64,000 nucleotides of DNA from Planctomycetota bacterium (GTDB taxonomy: Bacteria > Planctomycetota > UBA1135 > UBA2386), in NCBI GenBank assembly GCA_019636245.1, contig JAHBXX010000008.1:78243-142242 (forward strand). The letters are read 5' to 3'. Positions 34,395 through 44,162 of this stretch are shown here, piece after piece. Both the position numbers and the translations under genes were made by a program. Position 1 is the first letter of the stretch; every line of letters begins with the position of its first letter. The notes under the pieces were generated by a model. That model ran no database searches. It saw only the letters and a list, made by a program, of their open reading frames with translations, and was not told the origin of the DNA.

Positions 34395-36581
34395 ATGCTG
34401 GCGATCGCCTTCCTGAATCCGATGCTGCTGGTCGCGCTGCCGCTGTGCGCGATCCCGATCGTCATCCATCTGCTCAACCGCCGGCGGTTCCGGCAGGTGC
34501 CCTGGGCGGCGATGGAGTACCTGCTGGCGGCGATGCGGCGCAACCGCAAGCGGCTGCGCATGGAGCAGTGGCTGGTGCTGCTGCTGCGGACTCTTGCCGT
34601 GCTGCTGCTGGTGCTGCTGGTCGGCCGGCCGCAGCTGACCGGCAGCGGACTGCTCGGCGGACGCACCCACCACGTCGTCGTGCTGGACGACAGCGCCTCG
34701 ATGGCGCAGCGCAGCGGCAGCGCGACGCTGTTCGCCAAGGCCCAGGAGCGCCTGCGGGGGCTCGTCGACGATCTCGCCAGCCGCCGCGACGGTGACCTGC
34801 TGTCGATCGTGCGCACCAGCCGACCGCACCGTCCGGACCTCTGGCAGCAGCGCATCGGCCCCGACCTGGGTCGCCGCACCGCGGCGATGGCGAAGGAGTG
34901 GAGCGTCGGCCACGGCGCGCCGGACCTCGGCCTCGCCCTGCAGGCGACGGTGCAGCGCGCCGCCGAGACGCGGGCGGCCCGGACCGAGTACCACCTGCTC
35001 GGCGACCGGCGTGCGCGCGACTGGCTCACCGAGGACGACAAGGCGAAGCCGTCGGTGCTGGCGGCGCTGGCCGCGATGGCGGCCGACGATCGCCTGACCG
35101 TGCTCCCGGTCGGCGGCCACCACGCCAACCTCGCCGTCGTCGAAGTGCGGCTGGTCGACCGGCTCGCCGTCGCCGGCGTGCCGACGCGCCTCGCCGTGGT
35201 CGTGCAGAACTTCGGCCTCGACCCGACGACGCCGTGCACGGTCGCGACCGAGGTCGACGGCCAGAGCCGCGTCGTGCAGACGGTGCCCGCGCTGCTGCCG
35301 GGCGAACGCACCGCGCTGCCGGTCGAGCACACGTTCCACCGGCCCGGATTCCATCGCATCGAGGCGCAGCTGGAGGCGACCGACGCCTATCCGGTGGACG
35401 ATCGGCGCGTGCTGGCGCTCGAGGTGCGCGACCGCAGCCGCGTGCTGCTGGTCGACGGCCAGCCCGACGAGGAGCAGGGCGAGACGTTCTTCCTGCAGGC
35501 GGCGATGGAGCTGGCGGCAACAGGCATCGAACCGCAGGTGGTGACCGAGACGGCACTGGCCACGATCGACCTCGGCCCATTCGATTTCGTGTGGCTGTGC
35601 AACGTCGCCGCGCCGTCGCCGGCCGTGGCCCAGAAGCTCGAGCAGTACGTCGCCGCCGGCGGCGGCCTCGGCATTGCTGCCGGCAACCAGGTGGATGCGC
35701 CGCGCTACGCCGAGCTGCTGTGGCGTGATGGCGACGGGCCGCAGCCGCTGCCGTTCGGCGAGGTGGCGGGCGACCCGGATCGACCCGAGACCGCCGTGCT
35801 GGTGGCGCCGGAGCACCCGATCTGCGAACGCGTCGCGGAGGTGCTCGATCTGCTGTTCGCCAGGGTGCTGCTGGTGAAACGCTGGCTCACGATCGAGGAG
35901 CCGGCGGGTCACGGCGCCGCCGTGGTCGCGCGCATCGGCGGCAGCGACGGGCCGCCGCTGCTGGTGGCGCGCGCGTCCGGCTCTGGGGGGGCGGTGGTGC
36001 AGCTCGCCGTCACCGCGGACCGCGCCTGGTCCAACCTGCCGAGCACCGATCTGTTCGTGGTGCTCGCCAACCAGTTGCACGGCTTCGGCGCCCGCCGCGG
36101 CGAAGTGGCCGGCAACAACCTGCTGGCCGAAGACACGTTGTCCCTGCACCTCGATCCCGGCATCCACCGTGCCGACGTCACCGTGCGCGCCCTTGCCGAG
36201 GACGGCGAGCAGCGCACCTACACCGCCGTCGAGAGTGCGCCAACGGACGGCGCCGCTCCCGGTCTCGCGCTGTCGATCGGCCTCGGCGAGCTGCACCACC
36301 TCGGCGCGCACGAGCTGGAACTGCTGCGGCACGATGGCGTGCCGGACGTGCGGCTGTTCGCGCGCAATCCGCCGATCGCGGAGAGCAACCTGCTGCCGTT
36401 CGCCACGACCGCGTTCGCGCGGCTCTACCCGCCGGAGCTGGGCGCGCGGGTGGCCTTCGTCGAGGGCGATGGGCTGGCCGGGGAGGGCGGCGAGGGCGAG
36501 CTCTGGCGCCTGGTCGCGGCGGTGCTGCTCGCCGGGCTGCTGGTGGAATCGCTGCTGGCGTGGAGGTTCGGGCGCCGCTAG
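34395..36581 (+). CDS. BatA-domain von Willebrand membrane protein
   Basis: The 728-residue protein starts with the BatA N-terminal signature FLNPMLLVALPLCAIPIVIHLLNRRR, then PWAAMEYLLAA and a second span (LLLRTLAVLLLVLLV). A vWA-like domain follows with a MIDAS-type DDSAS (about 99-103), then beta-sandwich and glutamine-amidotransferase-like segments, and a C-terminal span (LVAAVLLAGLLVESLLAW). Such proteins normally work with MoxR ATPase and DUF58 proteins in an assembly or chaperone system of the envelope; neither of those is in this window. 15 bp separate it from the next gene. Confidence 0.9.
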   Translation: MLAIAFLNPMLLVALPLCAIPIVIHLLNRRRFRQVPWAAMEYLLAAMRRNRKRLRMEQWLVLLLRTLAVLLLVLLVGRPQLTGSGLLGGRTHHVVVLDDSASMAQRSGSATLFAKAQERLRGLVDDLASRRDGDLLSIVRTSRPHRPDLWQQRIGPDLGRRTAAMAKEWSVGHGAPDLGLALQATVQRAAETRAARTEYHLLGDRRARDWLTEDDKAKPSVLAALAAMAADDRLTVLPVGGHHANLAVVEVRLVDRLAVAGVPTRLAVVVQNFGLDPTTPCTVATEVDGQSRVVQTVPALLPGERTALPVEHTFHRPGFHRIEAQLEATDAYPVDDRRVLALEVRDRSRVLLVDGQPDEEQGETFFLQAAMELAATGIEPQVVTETALATIDLGPFDFVWLCNVAAPSPAVAQKLEQYVAAGGGLGIAAGNQVDAPRYAELLWRDGDGPQPLPFGEVAGDPDRPETAVLVAPEHPICERVAEVLDLLFARVLLVKRWLTIEEPAGHGAAVVARIGGSDGPPLLVARASGSGGAVVQLAVTADRAWSNLPSTDLFVVLANQLHGFGARRGEVAGNNLLAEDTLSLHLDPGIHRADVTVRALAEDGEQRTYTAVESAPTDGAAPGLALSIGLGELHHLGAHELELLRHDGVPDVRLFARNPPIAESNLLPFATTAFARLYPPELGARVAFVEGDGLAGEGGEGELWRLVAAVLLAGLLVESLLAWRFGRR

Positions 36582-36596
36582 GCGCCGGGCGACGTC

Positions 36597-39065
36597 ATGG
36601 ACCAACTGCTGCAGTGGCTGGCCGCGTGGAAGGGCATCGCCGTCGAGCGCGGCGCCGAACTGCGCTTCGAGTTCGGCAGCTTCCCCACCGGCGGCCTCGG
36701 CATGCTGGTGCTGATGGGCGTGGCGCTGGCGGTGGGCCTCGTGGCGCTGATCTACCGCCGCGACGGCCACAACCTGACGCTGCCGCAGCGCGGCCTGCTC
36801 GGCGCGCTGCGGGCGCTCGCCGTGCTGGCGGTGCTGCTGGTGCTGCTCGAACCCAACCTCGTCACCGTCCGGCACGAGACGCGGCCGGGGCATGTGATCC
36901 TGCTCGTCGACACCTCGCAGTCGATGACCCACCAGGATGCGTGGCGGCGGGACGCCGTGCAGCGGCTCGCGGACGGCTGGCGCGACTTCGGCGTCGCCGA
37001 CCCGGCGGCGGCGACCCGCCTGCAGCTGGTGCAGGCGCTGCTGGCCCACGGCGACGGCGAGTTGCTGCGGCGACTGGCCGCGCGCAACCAGCTGCAGCTC
37101 TACGGGTTCGCCGGCAGCCTCGAGCACCTGCCACTGCTGCCGGCACCCGAGCCGGCGACGGGCAGCCCGCCGCCGGCACCGCGGCTCGACCTCGAGGCGC
37201 TGCGGGCCGAGGGCCGGTCGTCGAACCCCGGCGCCGCCCTGCGCACCGCGCTCGATCGCAGCCGCAACGCCGAGATCGCCGGCGTGGTCCTGATCGGCGA
37301 CGGCCGCCGCAATGCCGGCCCGCAGGCGGTCGAGATCGTGCGGTTGCTGCAGCAGCGCCGCGTTCCGCACACGCTGGTGCTCGGCATCGGCGATCCGTCG
37401 GCGACGCAGACCCTGGCGCTCGCCCGCCTCGAGGCGCCGCAGAAGGTGTTCCAGCGCGATCCGTTCACCCTGCAGTCGGTGCTCGTCTGCCAGGGCTATG
37501 AGCCGCTGGTCGTCACGGCGCGCTTGCTGCGGATCGACGAGCAGGGCAACCAGATCGTGGTCGCGACTCGCCAGGTGCCGATCGGCGGCGACCAGGTCGA
37601 GGTCGCCGTCGAGTGGAAGGACGTCACCGCCGACGTGCCGGGCCGGTTCCTGTTCCGGGCCGAGGTGCTGCCGCCGGACGGCGAGCCGCCGCTGGCCGAG
37701 CGGCACAGCAAGACGGCGCCCATCGAGGTGCTCGGCGAACGGCTGCGGCTGCTGCTGATCGCCGGCGCGCCCAGCCACGAGTTCCAGATCCTGCGCAACC
37801 AGCTGATCCGCGACAAGACGATCGACGTCGCCTGCTGGTTGCAGAGCGCCGACGCGAACTTCCCGCAGGACGGCAACGAAGGCGTGCGCATCACCGAGCT
37901 GCCGGCCGATCGCCAGGCCCTCGATCCGTACGACGTCGTCGTGTTGATCGACCCCGATCCGACGCGGCTGACGCCGCGGTTCTGCGAGCAGCTGCAACAG
38001 CACATAGTCGAGGGCGGCTGCGGCCTCTGGTGGGTGTGCGGCGAGAAGCACTCGCTCGAGGCGATGCGCCCGTTGGCGTCGACGCGTCCACTGGCCGACC
38101 TGCTGCCGATCGTGCCCGACATCGAGTACGCCGAGCGCAAGATCATCGGCTTCGGGGTCGCGTTCCCGCGCCCTTGGCCGTACCGGCTCGCCGCCGAGGG
38201 CGAGGAGGGACTCGGCGCCAAGGTCACGCGCATCGCCGACGGACGCGACGAGAGCCGGCGTCTGTGGGGGCGGTTGCCCGGCTTCCACTTCTGGTTCCCG
38301 GTCCTGCGGTCGAAGCCGATCGCCATCACGATCGCCGAGCATCCGGATCCGGAACGACGCAGCGGCGACCGGGCGATGCCGATGATCGCCATGCAGAACG
38401 TCGGCGCGGGTCGAGTGCTCTACAGCGGCACCGACGAGACCTACCGCTGGCGGTCGATCCACCCGGACGCCTACGACCGGTTCTGGGTCGGCGGCATCCG
38501 CCACCTGTTCGAGGGCCGGCTGCAGGCCGGCAACAGCCGGCTGCGCCTCAGCGCCAGCGACGAGAAGATCGACCTCGGCGAGTCGATCGAACTGGTCGCC
38601 GACGCCAGGGACGAGGCGTTGCAGCCGCTCGTCGCCGAGTCGTTCGGCGTCGTCGCCGAACGCGACGGCGGCACGCCCGAGACCCTGACCTTGCACCCGG
38701 TCGAGGGCGCGCCTGGTCGCTACGCGACGCGCTGGCGACCGACGCAGCTCGGCAGCTACCGCGTGCAGCCGGCCCAACGGCTCGGCAAGCACACCGAGGT
38801 CGCGTTCCAGGTCGCGCCGGCGCTGGCGGAGCGGCCGGGGCCGATGGACCGCGCCGAGCTGGCGGCGATCGCCGCCACCACCGGCGGCGAACTCTGCGAC
38901 ACGCCGGCGGCCCTGCTCGCCGCCGTCGACCGGATTCCGTCGCGCTCGGCCACCGACACCTACCGCATGCCGCACGCGATCTGGGACGGCTGGCCGACGG
39001 TGGCCTTCGTGTTGGTCGTGCTCGCCCTCGAGTGGCTGCTGCGCAAGCGCTTCAACCTGCTGTGA
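36597..39065 (+). CDS. Membrane-anchored von Willebrand/glutamine-amidotransferase-like protein
   Basis: The 822-residue protein has membrane spans near 35-60 and 65-85, a vWA domain with the metal site DTSQS (about 103-107), IVGVVLIGDG-like strands, and a class-I amidotransferase-like fold in the second half (RLLLIAGAPSHEFQIL, YDVVVLIDPDP, RVLYSGTDETYRWR). It ends in a C-terminal span. This is the usual partner that follows the BatA-domain protein in planctomycete clusters. No catalytic Cys-His-Glu triad is evident. The stop overlaps the next start (GTGA). Confidence 0.87.
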   Translation: MDQLLQWLAAWKGIAVERGAELRFEFGSFPTGGLGMLVLMGVALAVGLVALIYRRDGHNLTLPQRGLLGALRALAVLAVLLVLLEPNLVTVRHETRPGHVILLVDTSQSMTHQDAWRRDAVQRLADGWRDFGVADPAAATRLQLVQALLAHGDGELLRRLAARNQLQLYGFAGSLEHLPLLPAPEPATGSPPPAPRLDLEALRAEGRSSNPGAALRTALDRSRNAEIAGVVLIGDGRRNAGPQAVEIVRLLQQRRVPHTLVLGIGDPSATQTLALARLEAPQKVFQRDPFTLQSVLVCQGYEPLVVTARLLRIDEQGNQIVVATRQVPIGGDQVEVAVEWKDVTADVPGRFLFRAEVLPPDGEPPLAERHSKTAPIEVLGERLRLLLIAGAPSHEFQILRNQLIRDKTIDVACWLQSADANFPQDGNEGVRITELPADRQALDPYDVVVLIDPDPTRLTPRFCEQLQQHIVEGGCGLWWVCGEKHSLEAMRPLASTRPLADLLPIVPDIEYAERKIIGFGVAFPRPWPYRLAAEGEEGLGAKVTRIADGRDESRRLWGRLPGFHFWFPVLRSKPIAITIAEHPDPERRSGDRAMPMIAMQNVGAGRVLYSGTDETYRWRSIHPDAYDRFWVGGIRHLFEGRLQAGNSRLRLSASDEKIDLGESIELVADARDEALQPLVAESFGVVAERDGGTPETLTLHPVEGAPGRYATRWRPTQLGSYRVQPAQRLGKHTEVAFQVAPALAERPGPMDRAELAAIAATTGGELCDTPAALLAAVDRIPSRSATDTYRMPHAIWDGWPTVAFVLVVLALEWLLRKRFNLL

Positions 39066-41293
39066 ACTCCACCTCGAACAACGCGGTGTCCGCCGGGCCG
39101 ATGCCGTCCCTCGGCGGCGCCCCGGCCGAACTGCACCGGCTGCGGGCGCGGGCACGGCGCGGCCTGTGGCTCGAGGCCCTCGGCAGCCTGGGCCTGCTGC
39201 TGCTCGGCTACGCGGTGCCGACCCTGGTGACCGACCGCAGCCTGCGGCTCGAGTGGATCTTCCGCTGCCTGCTGCTCGCCAGCTTCGTCGTCGTGCTCGT
39301 CCGGGTGGTGCGGCGCCGGCTGGTCACGCCGCTGGCGGTGCCGCTGACCGCGGAGGAACTGGCACTCGCCGTCGAGCGCCGCGCGCCCGACCTGGCGCAG
39401 TCGCTGATCAGCGCGCTGCAGTTCGAACGCGACCTGCGCGGCGGCGGTGCCAGCGCCGGGATCGAGTCGCCGGCGCTGAAGGCGAACGTGGTCGAAGGCC
39501 TCGCCCGCCGCGCCGGCAGCATCCCGTTCGCCCGGGCGATCGACGCCCGGCGCGTGCGGCGCTTCGCGCTGGCGGCCGTCGGCGTACTGGCGGTCTTCGG
39601 CCTGTGGGCCTGGTATGCGCCCGGATCGCTGGCGATCTGGGCCCAGCGCAACCTGCTGCTGACCAACGTCGACTGGCCGCGCCGCACGGAACTCGCGTTC
39701 GCCGACACCGGCGACGAGGTGCGGCTGCCGCAGGGCGACGCGCTGACGGTGCGCGTCACCGCGCGCCGCGGCGACCCCGAGCAGGTCCACCTGGACTACG
39801 AGTTCGCCGGCGGCGAGCGCGGCACCGAGCCGATGCGCCGCACCGGCGAGGGCGAGTTCACCTGGACGCTCGATGCCGTGCTCGGCGACGCGACGCTGCG
39901 CGCCCAGGGCGGCGACTCGCTGCCGGTCGAGCTGCGCGTGCGCACGGTCGAGCGGCCGCGGCTGGAGGACCTGCGGGTGCGCGTGACCCATCCGGACTAC
40001 ATGGAGCAGCCGCCCTACGAGGCGCCGGCCACCGAGGGCGAGCTGCGGCTGCCGAAGGGGGCCCGGCTCGACGTCGAGGGCCGCAGCCACAAACCGATCG
40101 ACGGCGCGTTCCTGCTGCTCGGCGGCGACCTGAAGATCGGGCTCGAGCGCGGTCCCGACGCGCACTCGTTCCGCGGCGGGTTCGCGCCGCCGGCGGGAGG
40201 GCTGCTGGTGTGCGACGTGGTCGACCGCGACCGGCTCGGCGCCGCCACGCCGCCGAAGTGGCTGCTGCGCGTCGGCGACGACGCGGCGCCAGTCCTGGAG
40301 TTCCGCCTGCGCGGCGTCAGCGCGTCGATCTCGGCGTTCGCCCGCATCCCGGGCGAACTCAAGGTGCGCGACGACTTCGGCCTGCGCGAGATCGGCGCTG
40401 CCGTGCGCATCGTCGAGGAGGGGACGGCCACCGGCGGCGAGGCCACGGGCGCGGCGCCGTTCGAGCCGGCCGTGGCTGCGTTCGAGGCGGCGCTGCCGCG
40501 CGGCGCGCGGCGCCACGAGACCCCGGCGGTGGTCGATCTCCTGCAGTGGAACCGCGGCGGCGACGAACACGCCGAGCAGAACCGCATCCGTCCCGGCATG
40601 CTGCTGTCGCTGCGCTACCACGCCCGCGACAACTTCGGACCCGGCGAGCCGCATACCGGCTTCGGCGAGACCATGACCTTCCGCATCGTGACGCGCGACA
40701 AGCTGGTCGAGGACCTGCGCCGCCGGCAGGTCGAGCAGCGCCAGGAACTGAAGCGCATCGCCGACGAGGTCCGGGCGGCGACCCAGGAGCTGCGCGAGGC
40801 GGATCCGCCGGGGGCTGGCGACCGGCGCCCGCAGGTCGAGGCGCGGCTGCACGTGCTGGCGCGGCAGCAGCAGGCGCTGGCCCGCCGCACGGCCTTCGTC
40901 GGCGAGGCCTACCAGCGCCTGCTGTGGGAATACGAGAACAACCGCCTGATCGAGGCCAACAAGGTGCGCCAGATCGAGACCGCCATCCCGGCGCCGCTGG
41001 CCGCCGTCGCCAGGGACGACATGCCGGCGGCGGGCCGGCGCATCGAGGCCTTCGCCGGCGCCGGTGACGGGGCGGCCAGGAGCGCGGCGACCGAGGCCTG
41101 CGCCGCCGTGCTGCGGCGGCTCGAGGCCATCCTGGCGCAGATGGAGCAGGCCGAGAACCTGGCCGCCCTGCTCGAAGAGCTGCGCCACGTCATAATGATC
41201 GAGGATTCCGCGATCCGCGACGTCGAAAGCCGCGTCAGGGACCGCGAGCGCGACCTGTTCGGTCCCGGCAAGTCCCAGCAGCAACCGAGGTGA
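39062..41293 (+). CDS. Large membrane-anchored coiled-coil protein (DUF4175-like)
   Basis: The 743-residue protein has paired N-terminal spans (about 40-60 and 65-85), a third span near 165-180, a beta-rich middle (about 200-470) and a long coiled-coil C-terminal part (KLVEDLRRRQVEQRQELKR; RLEAILAQMEQAENL). It resembles the DUF4175-type proteins of BatA clusters. Start GTG 39062 overlaps the preceding stop. Likely a periplasm-facing scaffold. Confidence 0.85.
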   Translation: MNSTSNNAVSAGPMPSLGGAPAELHRLRARARRGLWLEALGSLGLLLLGYAVPTLVTDRSLRLEWIFRCLLLASFVVVLVRVVRRRLVTPLAVPLTAEELALAVERRAPDLAQSLISALQFERDLRGGGASAGIESPALKANVVEGLARRAGSIPFARAIDARRVRRFALAAVGVLAVFGLWAWYAPGSLAIWAQRNLLLTNVDWPRRTELAFADTGDEVRLPQGDALTVRVTARRGDPEQVHLDYEFAGGERGTEPMRRTGEGEFTWTLDAVLGDATLRAQGGDSLPVELRVRTVERPRLEDLRVRVTHPDYMEQPPYEAPATEGELRLPKGARLDVEGRSHKPIDGAFLLLGGDLKIGLERGPDAHSFRGGFAPPAGGLLVCDVVDRDRLGAATPPKWLLRVGDDAAPVLEFRLRGVSASISAFARIPGELKVRDDFGLREIGAAVRIVEEGTATGGEATGAAPFEPAVAAFEAALPRGARRHETPAVVDLLQWNRGGDEHAEQNRIRPGMLLSLRYHARDNFGPGEPHTGFGETMTFRIVTRDKLVEDLRRRQVEQRQELKRIADEVRAATQELREADPPGAGDRRPQVEARLHVLARQQQALARRTAFVGEAYQRLLWEYENNRLIEANKVRQIETAIPAPLAAVARDDMPAAGRRIEAFAGAGDGAARSAATEACAAVLRRLEAILAQMEQAENLAALLEELRHVIMIEDSAIRDVESRVRDRERDLFGPGKSQQQPR

Positions 41294-41295
41294 CG

Positions 41296-43158
41296 ATGCA
41301 CGCACTAGGCAAGACCCTTCTCCTGGCCGCGATCACGTTGCTGGCCGGGGCCGCTTCGGCGTCGCTGCCGGCGCAGGGGGCGCCGCCGACGGCGCAGAGC
41401 AAGCAGGAGCAGGCGCGCACCCGGTTCCGCGAGCTGACCGATCGCATGCAGAAGCTGATGGTGGTGCTGCAGCAGTCGGAGCCCGAGGACAGCAAGCTGA
41501 TCGCCGTCGGCCTGACGTTCGTGCAGGAGAAGAAGCTGCACCCGCGGCTCGAGCACGCCAGCGCGCTGATGCAGCAGGAGCGCTGGGACGATGCCCTGGC
41601 GGTGATGACCGAGCTGCGGCAGGACCTCGGCCGGCTCTACGAGCTGCTGCAGAACCGCAACCTCGATCTGCGCCGGCTGATGGAGGAGATCCAGCGCCTG
41701 CAGGGGTTCCGCGACCGCGTCGAGCAACTGGCCAGGGAGCAGGGCGAGCGCAAGCAGGACTCGGTGCGCGTCGAGGACCTGGAGCGGCATCTCGCCGCGA
41801 TAGAGGCCCAGCGCCAGCGGGCCGAGACGCTGCTGGCGCAGCAGCAGGCGTTGCGCGGCGAGACCGCCCAGCTGGGCGTGGACGGCGCCGGCGCCGCTGC
41901 CGCCGCGAAGGCGCTGGCCGGCCGCGAGGGCCAGCTGGCACAGGAGACCGACCGCCTGGCCAAGGACCTGGCGGCGCTCGATCGCGAGGCCGCCGCGCGC
42001 CAGGGCGAAGGCGCGCCGCCCACGGCGCCCGGCGACGACAGCAGCGCCGGCGCGGCTGCCGCAGCCCGCGCCATGGGCCAGGCCGAGCAGCAGCTCGGCG
42101 GCAACCGGCCGGAGTCGTCGCTCCGCGACCAGGAGCACGCCATCGAGCAGCTGCGGCGCACGATCGAACGGCTCGAGGCGATGGCCGAGGCGGCGCGCCG
42201 GGAGCTGCTGAAGTTGCCGTTCGACCAGCTGGCACAGCGGCAGGAACAGACGCAGCAGGCGACCGACGCGCTGTCCCGCGCGATGGAACAGTCGGAGCAG
42301 GAGAGCGACGGCGCCGACGGCCGGCCGACGCCGGGCAAGAACCGCGTGCAGCAGGCGGTGCCCAAGCAGCGGGCCGCGGCGGGCCAGCTCAGGGAGGAGA
42401 AGCCGGCCAAGCAGAAGCAGCAGGACGCCAAGGAAGACCTCGAGGCCGCCCAGCGCGAACTCGACGAAGCGCTGGCCCAGCTGCGCCAGCAGCTGCAGGA
42501 CGAGGTGCTGCGCGCGCTCGAGGAGCGCTTCACCGCGATGCTGCAGCAGCAGCGCGACCTGTCGCTGCAGACCCTGACGCTGGACAAGACCCGCCAGAGC
42601 GTGCCGGGGGCGCCCGGCAACCTGCCGGCGGCATTGGCCGAGAAGATCCAGCTGGTCGCCACCGGCGAGAGCGACCTCGAGATCGAGGCCGCCGATGCCC
42701 TGAAGCTGCTCGCCGAGGACGGCACCACCGCGGTGTTCCCGCCGCTGGTCGAGCAGTTGCGCGACGACCTGCACGCGGTCGCGAGGCGTTGCCGGCAGCA
42801 GGAGACCGGCGCCGCCGTGCAGGCCGGCCAGCGCGACGTCGAGGACCTGCTCGAGCTGCTGATCGGCGCGCTGCGCCGCACGATCGAGCGCCGCGAGGCC
42901 GGCGAGGCGGGCAGCTGCGACGGCGGGGCGCCGCCGCTGGTGCCGGTGTCCGCCGAACTGAAGGTGTTGCGCATCCTGCAGGATCGCGTCAACAAGGCGA
43001 CGAAGGAGTTCGACGGCCGCGAGGCCGAGCAGAAGGCCTCGGCGGCAGGGCGCTCCGAGACGGATCGGCTGGCCGACAAGCAGGCTCGCGTGCGCGACCT
43101 GATGCGGCGCCTGGCGGTGAAGCTCGGCAAGGAGAACGACGCCGTGGAGGGCCGATGA
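41296..43158 (+). CDS. Exported coiled-coil protein
   Basis: The 620-residue protein has a signal peptide (LGKTLLLAAITLLAGAASA) and then almost continuous Gln/Glu/Arg-rich coiled coil, for example QRQRAETLLAQQQALRGE and AIEQLRRTIERLEAMAEA. A short globular C-terminal part follows. Start ATG 41296 is favoured by GAGG 5 bases upstream; an in-frame GTG at 41290 overlaps the previous stop. It probably pairs with the coiled-coil tail of the preceding protein. Function unknown. Confidence 0.85.
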   Translation: MHALGKTLLLAAITLLAGAASASLPAQGAPPTAQSKQEQARTRFRELTDRMQKLMVVLQQSEPEDSKLIAVGLTFVQEKKLHPRLEHASALMQQERWDDALAVMTELRQDLGRLYELLQNRNLDLRRLMEEIQRLQGFRDRVEQLAREQGERKQDSVRVEDLERHLAAIEAQRQRAETLLAQQQALRGETAQLGVDGAGAAAAAKALAGREGQLAQETDRLAKDLAALDREAAARQGEGAPPTAPGDDSSAGAAAAARAMGQAEQQLGGNRPESSLRDQEHAIEQLRRTIERLEAMAEAARRELLKLPFDQLAQRQEQTQQATDALSRAMEQSEQESDGADGRPTPGKNRVQQAVPKQRAAAGQLREEKPAKQKQQDAKEDLEAAQRELDEALAQLRQQLQDEVLRALEERFTAMLQQQRDLSLQTLTLDKTRQSVPGAPGNLPAALAEKIQLVATGESDLEIEAADALKLLAEDGTTAVFPPLVEQLRDDLHAVARRCRQQETGAAVQAGQRDVEDLLELLIGALRRTIERREAGEAGSCDGGAPPLVPVSAELKVLRILQDRVNKATKEFDGREAEQKASAAGRSETDRLADKQARVRDLMRRLAVKLGKENDAVEGR

Positions 43159-44162
43159 AGCTGCCCTTGCCGCGGCTGCTCGCGCCGCTGCTGTCCGCGG
43201 TCCTGGCGGCGGCGCCCGCCGCCCAACCGCCCACGGCCCAGAACCCGTTCCGCCCGTTCGACCGGGCGCGCTTCGAGGCCCTCGCGGCGCAGCTCGGCGC
43301 GACGCCGGCCCAGCTGGCGACGTTCGGCGAACGGGTCGCCGAGGTCGGCCTGGCGCGGGCCGCCGACGATCTGCTGCGCGCGGCGTCGCCCGCGTTCGAC
43401 GCCGCGGTGCGGCGCCACGAGGCCGGCGACCCCGCGGCGGCGCTCGAGCTGACCCGGGTGCTCGCCGGCGCCGAGAACCCGTTGCTGCAGGCGCACGCGC
43501 GCTACCACCTGGCCCGCGTGTTCCTCGACAGCGACGACCCCGAGCGCGCGATCGAGGTGCTGACCGACCATCTGCGCCACACCCTGAACCTGTCGCCGCT
43601 CGACGGCGAGGCGGCCTACTTCTACGCCCAGGCGCTGGCCGAGGTGCCGCTGCCGGCGCAGGCGATCCCGCGCTTCCGCGCCTTCCTGCAGTGGTTCCCC
43701 GACGCCAGCGAACGCTTCCGCGCCGCCGCGCACCAGCGGCTGCTGGAGCTGGAACGGCAGCAGGAGAGCCCGCTGCACCAGCTCGCCGACGGCATGAAGA
43801 AGACCGCGCGCGATCTGCGGCAGCAGAAGACGGACAAGCCGGTGCAGCTCGACCAGGAGCGCTACGTCGAGCAGCTGGACGAGTTGATCGAGATGTTCGA
43901 GGAGATGGAGCGGCAGTCGCAGGGTGCGGCGTCGGGCACCGGGCCGTCGGCGAACCCGGCCGCGCGTTCGGCGTTGCCCGAGGGCGACGGCTCGGTCGGC
44001 AACCTGCAGAAGCGACCGAGCCTCAGCGACCGCTGGGGCGAGATGAAGGACGCCGACCGCAAGCAGATCGAAGCCGCCGTTCAGCAGGGCCTGCCCGCGC
44101 GCTACCAGCGCATGCTGGCGGAGTACTACGAGAAGCTCGGCAAGGAGCAGGGCAACCGGTGA
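43155..44162 (+). CDS. Exported TPR-like protein
   Basis: The 335-residue protein has a signal peptide (LLAPLLSAVLAAAPAAQ), TPR-like units (PLLQAHARYHLARVFLDSDD; EAAYFYAQALAEVPLPAQAI), and an acidic helical C-terminus (EQLDELIEMFEEMERQSQG) that ends with LPARYQRMLAEYYEKLGKE. The C-terminal LPxxYQxMLxxYYxxL pattern is common in the small protein of BatA clusters. Start ATG 43155 overlaps the previous stop, and its own stop overlaps the next GTG. Confidence 0.87.
   Translation: MKLPLPRLLAPLLSAVLAAAPAAQPPTAQNPFRPFDRARFEALAAQLGATPAQLATFGERVAEVGLARAADDLLRAASPAFDAAVRRHEAGDPAAALELTRVLAGAENPLLQAHARYHLARVFLDSDDPERAIEVLTDHLRHTLNLSPLDGEAAYFYAQALAEVPLPAQAIPRFRAFLQWFPDASERFRAAAHQRLLELERQQESPLHQLADGMKKTARDLRQQKTDKPVQLDQERYVEQLDELIEMFEEMERQSQGAASGTGPSANPAARSALPEGDGSVGNLQKRPSLSDRWGEMKDADRKQIEAAVQQGLPARYQRMLAEYYEKLGKEQGNR

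Noticed and set aside
33258..39155. A 1965-codon open frame on the minus strand opposite the batA cluster
   Set aside because: It is antisense to well-supported genes with recognisable domains. Its translation is His/Arg/Gln-rich low complexity, typical of the complement of GC-rich coding sequence.
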